Source: Streptomyces sp. NBC_00457
GTDB taxonomy: Bacteria; Actinomycetota; Actinomycetes; Streptomycetales; Streptomycetaceae
Reading direction: 5' to 3'
DNA: 64,000 nt
Assembly (NCBI RefSeq): GCF_036014015.1
Contig: NZ_CP107905.1
Span: 9,982,001 to 10,046,000 of the forward strand
The position numbers and the translations under genes are program-made. Below are positions 24,586-31,877 of the stretch, in pieces. How positions within the stretch are numbered: position 1 is the first letter of the stretch; every line of letters begins with the position of its first letter. The notes below the pieces were generated by a model. It made no database searches and was not told where the DNA came from. It saw only the letters and a list, made by a program, of their open reading frames with translations.

Positions 24586-25596
24586 ATGCCACCCAACGCC
24601 AGACGCACCACGTTGGCGGACATCGCCCAAGCGGCCGGGGTCTCCATCGCGACCGTGTCCAAGGTGGTCAACGGCCGCGGTGAAGTGGCGCCGCAGACCC
24701 GCGCCCGGGTGCAGGAACTGCTGCATCAGCACGACTACCTCGCGCCCGTGTTCCGCCATACCGAATCGATGGCGAGCCCGACGATCGAGGTGCAGTTCCA
24801 GGGGGGCCTCAAGTCGTATGTGGCCGAGACCCTGGAAGGCATCGTGGACTCCGCCACCGAAGTGGGGGCCTCAGTGGTGATCAGCAAGGCGTCCCGCGCC
24901 CCGCACTGGGCGCGGGACCTGGTCTCAGCCGGGCGCCGTGCCGTCATCGCGGTCACCAGCGTGCACACCGCCGCGCACCTGAAGGAGCTGGCCCGGGCCG
25001 GGCTGCCGCTGGTCGTCCTGGACCCGCTGCACCTGCCGGACAGCCGGGTCAACAGCGTCGGGGCGACCAACTTCGCCGGCGGCCTGTCCGCGACCCGGCA
25101 CCTGCTGTCCCTCGGCCACCGCCGCGTCGCCTATCTCGGCGGACCGGCGATGGCCGTGTGCAACCAGGCCCGCATGCACGGCTACCGCGCCGCCATGGAG
25201 TCGGAGGGAGCGCCGGTACCCGACGCCTACGTCCGGACCGGAGAATTCACGTACGGGACCGGCTTGCTCGGTTCCGCGGCGCTGCTGGACCTGGAAGAGC
25301 CACCGACGGCGATCTTCACAGGCAACGACGAGATCGCCCTGGGTGTCATCGAGACCGCCCGCGCCCGAGGCCTGCGCATCCCCGAAGACCTGAGCGTGGT
25401 CGGCTTCGACGACACGCATCTCGCTCAGATGGCCTCACCACCACTGACCACTGTGCGCCAGCCACTACGCGAGATGGGCGGCGCCGCCCTGCGCACCGCC
25501 CTCCGACTGGCCAACGGCGAGAAGGTCGAGTCCCACCACATCGAACTCGCCACCGAACTCGTGGTACGCGCCTCCACGGCGCCGCCGGGAGGGTAA
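24586..25596 (+). CDS. LacI-family transcriptional regulator
   Basis: 336-aa LacI repressor. The N-terminal helix-turn-helix and hinge read TLADIAQAAGVSIATVSKVVNGRGEVAPQTR, followed by a periplasmic-binding-like effector domain with FTGNDEIALGVIETARARGL, VVGFDDTHLAQMASPPLTTVRQP. The ATG at 24586 has a GGAGGAACC site. It is divergent from the binding protein/permease/GH3 operon and should respond to the imported sugar or its breakdown product. Confidence 0.93.
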   Translation: MPPNARRTTLADIAQAAGVSIATVSKVVNGRGEVAPQTRARVQELLHQHDYLAPVFRHTESMASPTIEVQFQGGLKSYVAETLEGIVDSATEVGASVVISKASRAPHWARDLVSAGRRAVIAVTSVHTAAHLKELARAGLPLVVLDPLHLPDSRVNSVGATNFAGGLSATRHLLSLGHRRVAYLGGPAMAVCNQARMHGYRAAMESEGAPVPDAYVRTGEFTYGTGLLGSAALLDLEEPPTAIFTGNDEIALGVIETARARGLRIPEDLSVVGFDDTHLAQMASPPLTTVRQPLREMGGAALRTALRLANGEKVESHHIELATELVVRASTAPPGG

Positions 25597-25633
25597 GCCC
25601 AAGGTGAATCCGGCGATCGGGCGGCGAAGCAGG

Positions 25634-26524
25634 TCACCAGGAGCGAAGCGTCTCAGCAGCCGTAGCTGACACCGCGTCGGCCACCGCCGCCAGTGCGGGT
25701 GAGTCCAGCTTCCACTGCTGCCAGTACAGGGGCACGTCCACAGGGCGCTCCGGCGCCAGTTGAACCAGCCGCCCCGCTCGCAGCAGCGGCACGGCCTGTG
25801 CCTCGGGCAGCATGCCCCAGCCGAGACCGGCGGCGACGGCAGCCGCGAAACCCTCCGAGGTGGGGATGAAGTGCCGCACCGGGCTCGCTCCCCCCTGACC
25901 TCCCCCCGGCAATCGCCGTACGAAGCCGTCCTGGAAGTCGTCCCGTCGGTCGAAATTCACCACCGGCGCGTCCCGCAGCGGCCCACCGCGATACGCCTCG
26001 GCGAACTCCGGACTGGCCACGGCGACGTAGCGCATCCGGCCCAGCGCCCGCACCGAGCACCCCGCCACGGCGTCCGGCGAGGAGGTCACCGCCGCCATCA
26101 CCTGGCCCTCCCGGAGCAGCGCCGCCGTATGGTCCTCGTCCTCGCGGCGCAGCTCGAAGCAGAGCCGGGGCTCGGCGGGCAGGCGGGCGAGCGCGCCCAG
26201 GAACCAGGTGGCGAGGGAGTCGGCGTTCACGGCGATGGACACCCGGGTCGGCTCCCCGGCGCCGGTCATGCCCAGCTCGGCGCGCGCATCGCGCTCCAGC
26301 CGGGCCAGCTGGCGGGCGAACCGCACGACCACCTCGCCCGACTCGGTCGCCCGCACCGGCTTCGTCCGCGTCAGCAGCACGCGCCCGGTGCGCTGCTCCA
26401 GGGCCTTGACGCGCTGGCTGACCGCCGACGGCGTCACATGGAGGGCGGACGCCGCCGCGTCGAACGTGCCCTCGTCCACCACGGCGAGAAGGGTCCGTAC
26501 CTGGTCGAGCGGCAGGTCTGTCAT
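25634..26524 (-). CDS. LysR-family regulator, ArgP/LysG type
   Basis: 296-aa LysR regulator. The N-terminal winged helix is MTDLPLDQVRTLLAVVDEGTFDAAASALHVTPSAVSQRVKALEQ-like in order: LLAVVDEGTFDAAASALH, TPSAVSQRVKALE. The effector domain covers about 90-296. Divergent arrangement with a LysE/ArgO exporter is the classic ArgP/LysG layout, in which lysine or arginine activates the exporter. A paralog-specific C-terminal segment (YWQQWKLDSPALAAVADAV) is also typical of ArgP. Start ATG at 26524 begins the HTH. Confidence 0.88.
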   Translation of the reverse strand: MTDLPLDQVRTLLAVVDEGTFDAAASALHVTPSAVSQRVKALEQRTGRVLLTRTKPVRATESGEVVVRFARQLARLERDARAELGMTGAGEPTRVSIAVNADSLATWFLGALARLPAEPRLCFELRREDEDHTAALLREGQVMAAVTSSPDAVAGCSVRALGRMRYVAVASPEFAEAYRGGPLRDAPVVNFDRRDDFQDGFVRRLPGGGQGGASPVRHFIPTSEGFAAAVAAGLGWGMLPEAQAVPLLRAGRLVQLAPERPVDVPLYWQQWKLDSPALAAVADAVSATAAETLRSW

Positions 26525-26593
26525 CACGACTGCTAATGATACGTAAGAATCTTTAGCTGTACTCCAGGCGGCGCTTTCCCTAGCGTCGCTGCC

Positions 26594-27205
26594 ATGTCCC
26601 ACGCACTGTCCGCCGCGGCCGCCGGATTCGGCACCGGCCTCTCGCTCATCGTCGCCATCGGCGCCCAGAACGCCTTCGTCCTGCGCCAGGGCATCCGCCG
26701 CGACGCGGTCCTCCCTGTCGTCGCGATCTGCGCCCTCTCCGACGCGGCACTCATCGCGCTGGGCGTCGCCGGTGTCGGTGCCATGGTGGTCGCCTGGCCG
26801 GGGGCGCTGACCGCCGTCGGCTGGATCGGCGGTGCGTTCCTGCTCTGCTACGGCGCACTCGCCACACGCCGGGTGTTCCGGCCGGGCGCCCTGACGGTGG
26901 AGGGGGAGGCCGCGGGCTCCCGCAAACGTGCCGTGCTCACCTGCCTGGCCATGACCTGGCTCAACCCGCACGTCTACCTCGACACGGTGTTCCTGCTCGG
27001 CTCCGTAGCCGCCGACCGCGGCTCGCTGCGCTGGACGTTCGGACTCGGCGCGGTGTGCGCCAGCCTCTGCTGGTTCGCGGCCCTGGGCTTCGGCGCCCGG
27101 CTGCTCAGCCGCTTCCTCGCCCGGCCCGCCGCCTGGCGGGTCCTGGACGGTCTGGTCGCCGCGACGATGATCGCCCTCGGCGCGACGCTCATCGCCGGAA
27201 CCTGA
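26594..27205 (+). CDS. LysE/ArgO-family basic amino-acid exporter
   Basis: 203-aa membrane protein of the LysE superfamily with about six helices. The family start FGTGLSLIVAIGAQNAFVLRQGI and the motif TWLNPHVYLDTVFLLGSV identify the ArgO/LysE branch that expels L-lysine or L-arginine. The divergent ArgP-like regulator supports this. A TAGCGT hexamer ends 7 bp before the ATG with no ribosome binding site visible, so the mRNA may be leaderless. Confidence 0.9.
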   Translation: MSHALSAAAAGFGTGLSLIVAIGAQNAFVLRQGIRRDAVLPVVAICALSDAALIALGVAGVGAMVVAWPGALTAVGWIGGAFLLCYGALATRRVFRPGALTVEGEAAGSRKRAVLTCLAMTWLNPHVYLDTVFLLGSVAADRGSLRWTFGLGAVCASLCWFAALGFGARLLSRFLARPAAWRVLDGLVAATMIALGATLIAGT

Positions 27206-27285
27206 GGCTGCGGATTCGTGCGCTCAGCCGGTGGTGCCATAGTGATCCCTTGATTCGAAAGATGTAGCGAGCATCCAGGGACCCC

Positions 27286-28584
27286 GTGGACACGAGCGAG
27301 AGCAGCCCCCACTCCGACTCCGAGGCCGCCGAGAAGGCGGGAGGACCCCGCCGCGGCTGGCGCCGCTGGGCACTGGACACCCGTCCGCTGCGCCGCCCCG
27401 CCTATCGCCGCCTGTGGAGCTCGACCGTTGTCACCGCCGTCGGCAGCCAGCTCACCGCCGTCGCCGTGCCCAAGCAGATCTACGACATCACCGGCTCCTC
27501 GGCCTGGGTCGGCTACGCCAGCCTCGCCGGACTGCTGCCCCTGGTGGTGTTCGCGCTGTGGGGTGGCGCGGTCGCCGACACCATGGACCGCCGCAGGCTG
27601 CTGCTGATCACCAACAGCGGCATAGCCGTCACCTCGCTGCTGTTCTGGATCCAGGCCGCCGCCGGGCTCGGCTCGGTGGCGGTGCTGATGGTGCTGCTGG
27701 CCGTGCAGCAGGCCTTCTTCGGCCTCAACGCCCCGGCCCGCAGCGCCTCGATCGCCCGCCTGGTCCCCGCGGACGAACTGCCCGCCGCGCAGGCCCTCGG
27801 CTCCACCGTCATGCAGACCGGCCTGGTCGCGGGCCCGCTCCTGGCCGGCGCCCTGATCCCGGTCATCGGCCTGCCCGAGCTGTATCTGATCGACGCCCTC
27901 GCCCTGTGTGCCGCGGTCTGGGCCGTCGTACGACTGCCCGCGCTGCCGCCCCTGGACGGCCGGCCCGCCCGACGTGCCGGGCTGCGGGAGATCGGGGCCG
28001 GGTTCCGGTACATCTCCCTGCACAAGGTGCTGTTGCTGTCGCTCCTCGCCGACGTCGTCGCGATGGTCCTCGGCATGCCCCGGGCCCTGTTCCCGCAGCT
28101 GGCCGCCGAGACCTACGCGTCCTACGGCGAAGGGCTCGCGCTCGGCCTGCTGTTCGCGGCGATCCCCATCGGGGCCGTGCTGGGCGGGCTGTTCTCCGGC
28201 ACGTTCTCCCGGGTCCGCCGGCATGGCTTGATGGTGATCGGCGCGGTCGTCGTCTGGGGCGTGGCCATCACCGGCTTCGGGCTGAGCGGCAGTCTGTGGC
28301 TCGCGGTGGCGTTCCTGGCCGTGGCCGGGGTCGCCGACATGGTCTCGATGGTCTTCCGCGGGGCGATCCTGCTGTCCGCCGCCACGGACGAGATGCGCGG
28401 CCGGATGCAGGGCGTGTTCACGGTGGTCGTCGCGGGCGGGCCACGCCTCGCCGACCTGCTGCACGGCACCGCCGGCTCCGCCTTCGGTCCGCGTACGGCG
28501 GTGGCGGGCGGCGGCGTCCTGGTCGTCGCCGTGATGCTGGGCCTGGCCGCCGTGATGCCCGCACTGCGCCGCTACCGCGTCTGA
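27286..28584 (+). CDS. MFS exporter (EntS-like)
   Basis: 432-aa major-facilitator transporter with about 12 hydrophobic segments. The N-terminal half has LWSSTVVTAVGSQLTAVAVP and the loop motif GGAVADTMDRRRLLLITN (motif A like). The second half has ALGLLFAAIPIGAVLGGLFSG. The pattern resembles the enterobactin-exporter (EntS) and macrolide-efflux group. Substrate unknown. Starts with GTG at 27286; convergent with the cNMP-domain gene five bases downstream. Confidence 0.85.
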   Translation: MDTSESSPHSDSEAAEKAGGPRRGWRRWALDTRPLRRPAYRRLWSSTVVTAVGSQLTAVAVPKQIYDITGSSAWVGYASLAGLLPLVVFALWGGAVADTMDRRRLLLITNSGIAVTSLLFWIQAAAGLGSVAVLMVLLAVQQAFFGLNAPARSASIARLVPADELPAAQALGSTVMQTGLVAGPLLAGALIPVIGLPELYLIDALALCAAVWAVVRLPALPPLDGRPARRAGLREIGAGFRYISLHKVLLLSLLADVVAMVLGMPRALFPQLAAETYASYGEGLALGLLFAAIPIGAVLGGLFSGTFSRVRRHGLMVIGAVVVWGVAITGFGLSGSLWLAVAFLAVAGVADMVSMVFRGAILLSAATDEMRGRMQGVFTVVVAGGPRLADLLHGTAGSAFGPRTAVAGGGVLVVAVMLGLAAVMPALRRYRV

Positions 28585-28588
28585 CGCC

Positions 28589-29041
28589 CTACAGGCCTCG
28601 CCGGTGCATCGCGTACTGCTCCATGAGCTTGCCCCGGGTCGTCTCCAGCCGGTGCGCGAGGATCTCCGCCACGGTTCGCACCAGCGTCAGCCCGAGCTGG
28701 GCGTCCTCCTCGCACAGCTCGAGCACGGCCGCCGCGTCGAACTCGTAGGCGCGTACGGGGCTGAACGCCTCCGCGCCGAAGTCCCACTCGTGCGGCGGGA
28801 ACAGCCAGGACCAGCCGAGCAGATCGCCCGCGCCGAGGCTCGCCACGGTGACCCGCCGCAGGGAGTTCACCCGCTGAGTGAGCGAGACGGCGCCCGAGCG
28901 GATGACCCAGAAGCGGTCGGCCGGGCCGCCCGCCTCGAAGATCCGGCAGTCCTCCGGGAAGGAGACCTCCCGCGCGAGCGCCATCAGGCGCTGCCGCTGG
29001 GGCGGAGGAAGAGCGGTCAGCAGTTTTATCGCTTTCGTCAT
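28589..29041 (-). CDS. Stand-alone cyclic-nucleotide-binding (Crp) domain protein
   Basis: 150-aa protein that is just a Crp-type beta-roll (residues about 12-125) with a C-terminal helix (LTLVRTVAEILAHRLETTRGKLMEQY) that would dimerise. There is no DNA-binding helix-turn-helix and no kinase. The ligand pocket region reads GDLLGWSWLFPPHEWDFG, lacking the glutamate and arginine that hold cAMP, so it may bind another ligand or none. The ATG at 29041 follows a GAGGAG site. Its partner is unknown. It resembles the domain in the first operon of the window. Confidence 0.8.
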   Translation of the reverse strand: MTKAIKLLTALPPPQRQRLMALAREVSFPEDCRIFEAGGPADRFWVIRSGAVSLTQRVNSLRRVTVASLGAGDLLGWSWLFPPHEWDFGAEAFSPVRAYEFDAAAVLELCEEDAQLGLTLVRTVAEILAHRLETTRGKLMEQYAMHRRGL

Positions 29042-29176
29042 GACGCGGGGCTCCTCGCCGGCGATCGGATCCGGTGCTTTCCCTACGCCCATTTCAGCCG
29101 CTGCCGACGCCCGGAGCACCTCGGCGGACAGCAGTTGCGGACGGCAACCCCGAGTACCCGCGGCGGGCATGAAAAA

Positions 29177-29208
29177 GCCCTGGCTGGACGGGGGAGGCCA
29201 GCCAGGGC
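29177..29208 (-). terminator. Rho-independent terminator behind the decarboxylase remnant
   Basis: Perfect inverted repeat with 11-bp arms (GCCCTGGCTGG / CCAGCCAGGGC) and a 10-nt loop. Read on the minus strand it is followed by TTTTT, a textbook intrinsic terminator, about 100 nt after the decarboxylase stop. It could also act as an attenuator for the cNMP-domain gene, whose start lies 136 bp further on. Confidence 0.8.
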
Positions 29209-29307
29209 CGTTCTAGGCGGTGTCGGAGGACGGATACGGTCGACCCCGTCACCACGTATGAATGAACCGTAAACCATCACGGGGCATTTCGCGCACCTGG
29301 AAGCCGG

Positions 29308-31012
29308 TCACGTGACCCGTTTCACGTCGTGCCCGGGTTTCACGACCCGCACCGTGTCCAGGCCCGGGTCGCTCGGGTCAGGGAGGTTCATGCCCGCGGC
29401 CAGGCCCGTGACCAGGTATCGCACCACCGGTTCGGTGAGCCGTTCGCCGGGCAGCGCGGCCGGGATCCCCGGCGGGTAGGGCGTGATCATCTCGGCCACG
29501 ACGCGCCCGGCGGCCGCGTCCACCGGAACGTCCTCGGTGGGTCCGAAGAACGCGTCCCGGGGTGTCATGACCTGCTCCAGGCGCAGCTCCGCCGGTGCCG
29601 GCACGTCGACCCGCGGGGCCGGGGGCATCAAGGGCGCGGCCTGTGCGAGATCCTTCAACGCGGCCAGCAGTTCCCCGGCGGTCTGCGCGTCGTCGCCATG
29701 GGTGATCTGCATGCCGATGCGACGGTGGTCGGCCAGGTGGGCGTCCACGCTGCGGTGTGCGCGGAGCCAGTCGGCGGCCTGGTACCCGGAGATGCCTAGG
29801 CCGTCGAGATCGATCACGACGGGCAGCGGGTCGAAGTCGGCGGCTGCGCTCCGCTGGAAGTCCGGTGCACTGTCTGCGGGTGCGTCGTGGCTGGTCGCTC
29901 CCCCACTCTCGAATTCTCCCCCACTCTCGGCTTCGCTCGAGCGGGGGGACCCCCCATGAGCGGGGGGACCCCCATCGCGGCGGAGCCGCAAATGGATACA
30001 GCCCCGCGCCCCTTTGGGGCGCTGCCGAACCGCACGGGACTTCGCCGGACCCGCTTGATCCCGCACCGCAGAAATCGTCGCGGTCGTTGACGTGCATCCC
30101 GTCGATCTGCTCGATAGCGGCCCGGACCTCGGCGACGAGTTCCAGCGCGGCGCCCATGATCTCCGTCCCCCGCAGGGCCATCTGCCGGCGCCAGCCGTCG
30201 AGACCCGCGAAGATCAGCGCCGACGGGCTGGTGGTGCCCAGCAGGTCCGCCCGCAGCCGCAGCAGCTCCGGCGGGACGAGATCGCCCTGCAGATGGAAGA
30301 CCGAGCCCTGCTCCAGGCCGCTGCCCATCTTGTGGATGCTGGTCACGCAGATGTCGGCGCCCGCGTCCATCGCCCAGGACGGCAGATCGTCATGGAAGGG
30401 CAGATGCGCGCCCCAGGCCTCGTCGACGATCAGCGGCAGCGAGCGCCGGTGGCAGATCCGCGCGATCGCGTTCAGGTCGGCGCAACTGCCGTACGGCGTA
30501 GGGCTGGTGACCAGCGCTCCCTTCGCGTCGGGGTGGCGCTCGAGAGCCCGCTCGAACTCCTCCGCGGACGGTGGATGGGCCAGATGCCGGGCACCGTCCC
30601 ACTGCGGATCGACCCACACGGGCTCGATCCCGGACAGGATCAGTCCGGCGGCGACGGACTTGTGGGCGTCGCGCCCCACCACCAGCTTCTCGTGCGGGCC
30701 CGCCACCGTGAGCATCGCCGCCTTGACGGACAGGGAGCTGCCACAGGTGGTGAAGAACGTGTGCTCGGCGTGCACCGCGTCGGCCATCAGCTCCTCGGCG
30801 CGCTCCAGGACCCGCCCCTGGTGGAGCCGGTCGTCCAGACCGCCCGACGCCAGGACGTCACCGAGGAAGACCGCGTCCCCCAGCACCGCCCGCACCGCCG
30901 GGTCGGCCCCGCGAGCCTGTTTGTGCCCGGGCGGGGTGAACGACAAGTGCCCCCGGAGGCGATAGTCGTCCAAGGCCTCCAGGACCGGTGCGCGTGCGTG
31001 ATCGGCCGTCAT
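29308..31012 (-). pseudogene. Orn/Lys/Arg decarboxylase, broken by repeat insertion
   Basis: A PLP-dependent aminotransferase-fold decarboxylase in two frames. The N-terminal part (about 320 residues from ATG 31012) has HLSFTPPGHKQARG, the pocket FFTTCGSSLSVKAAML and the PLP lysine in VTSIHKMGSGLEQGS. After HVNDRDDFCGAG the reading frame runs into an inserted repeat (about 29860-30050) and afterwards translates nonsense. The C-terminal part (FDPLPVVIDLDGLGISGYQAADWL to GLDTVRVVKPGHDVKRVT) continues in another frame down to 29308. A single polypeptide therefore cannot be made without frameshifting. A truncated PLP domain could still be produced. Such enzymes make cadaverine, putrescine or agmatine. 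Confidence 0.85.
29860..30050. mobile_element. MITE-like nested repeat inside the decarboxylase gene
   Basis: About 190 bp of non-coding, palindrome-rich DNA that splits the decarboxylase reading frame. Its ends share a 6-bp inverted GTCCGG (29860-29865) / CCGGAC (30045-30050), and short CCGCT-containing flanks may be a target duplication. Inside are the hairpin AGCGCCCCAAAGGGGCGC read on the minus strand, and CGGCTCCGCCG. Embedded in the middle is a second repeat with two copies of GAGCGGGGGGACCCCC and the CCCCACTCTCG motif twice. Both repeat types are, from general knowledge, frequent in Streptomyces intergenic DNA. Exact borders are uncertain. Confidence 0.6.
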
Positions 31013-31063
31013 GCGTCTCCGGGTTCCCGGCAGCACGGCAGGCAATCCGCCCTCGTCTGCGGG

Positions 31064-31285
31064 TCAGCCCTCCTCGCTGTGCCTGCCCGGGGTGACGATC
31101 TCGTCCAGCACCCCGAGCACGGCCTCGTACGCCAGCGTCCGTACGGCCGCGTCCCGCGCCCTGTCCGGATCGGCGGGCGTGAGCGCGTCGCTGCGCGACC
31201 GCCACATCCGCTTCTCCCGTTCGGCGTAGGCCCTGGCCCGCTGGATACGGCGCAGCAGTTCGTCCGAGTCCACGACATCCGTCAT
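31064..31285 (-). CDS. Small hypothetical protein upstream of decarboxylase
   Basis: 73-aa acidic/basic, probably helical protein (MTDVVDSDELLRRIQRARAY start, EREKRMWRSRSDAL, AAVRTLAYEAVLGVLDEIV). I do not recognise a domain. It is co-directional with the decarboxylase, whose start is about 50 bp away, so the two may have shared a transcript. GC3 pattern fits coding DNA in this frame. Confidence 0.6.
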   Translation of the reverse strand: MTDVVDSDELLRRIQRARAYAEREKRMWRSRSDALTPADPDRARDAAVRTLAYEAVLGVLDEIVTPGRHSEEG

Positions 31286-31436
31286 GAGATCCGGGTACCC
31301 CCGTCTCGGGCTGCGACGACCCGCACTCCTGTTCCCTGGCAGAGGTTTGGCGGGATGCGCACGGGTGAGGCGAACAACTGTGACCTCTTACACAGCCGGG
31401 CCCGGCTTCTTTCCGTATCGAACAGGAGCCAGAGGT

Positions 31437-31868
31437 ATGTACGAGGATCGCTGGACCGGCATCGGCGCGTCGGCCCCGAGCCGCCCCGGGCGGAGTTGCG
31501 CACCCGCCGAGGCGCGCAGAACCGTGGAACGTGTGGTGACCGAATGCTGCCGCGCCACGGGAACCGCGTGCGGCGCCGACGCCCTGTCGGACGCCCTGCT
31601 CGTCGCCACGGAGCTGACGACCAACGCGATCCTGCACGGCGGCGGGGTCACGGACTTCCGGGTCGACATCGAGGGACCAGCGGTACGGGTCTCGGTCTGC
31701 GACCGCAGCGACGCCCTGCCGGTGACCGAGCCGCCCATCGACGCGGAAGGGCGGCAGCGGCCGGGCGGGCGCGGCTGGCCGATCGTCCTGCGGCTGGCCC
31801 GCGATGTACGGGTCGCGGACCTGCCGGCGGGCGGCAAGTGCATCACCGCCGTGGTGCCGCTGTCCTGA
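31437..31868 (+). CDS. SpoIIAB/RsbW-like HATPase (anti-sigma type)
   Basis: 143-aa single-domain ATPase of the GHKL anti-sigma/regulatory kinase type. N-box LVATELTTNAILHGGG, ADP-contacting VSVCDRSDALPV and GGRGWPIVLRLA (G2 box) are present. Streptomyces encode dozens of such proteins that bind sigma factors or anti-anti-sigma factors. The partner is not encoded next door. The ATG at 31437 follows an AGGAG site; a longer upstream reading frame is not supported by the family. Confidence 0.85.
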   Translation: MYEDRWTGIGASAPSRPGRSCAPAEARRTVERVVTECCRATGTACGADALSDALLVATELTTNAILHGGGVTDFRVDIEGPAVRVSVCDRSDALPVTEPPIDAEGRQRPGGRGWPIVLRLARDVRVADLPAGGKCITAVVPLS

Positions 31869-31877
31869 AGACCCGCG

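Noticed and set aside
29169..29216. 15-codon frame MKKPWLDGGGQPGPF as a peptide gene
   Set aside because: No ribosome binding site and it coincides with a terminator stem; not listed as a gene.
29941..29975. CRISPR-like array from the GAGCGGGGGGACCCCC copies
   Set aside because: Only two copies with no unique spacers; they belong to a Streptomyces repeat.
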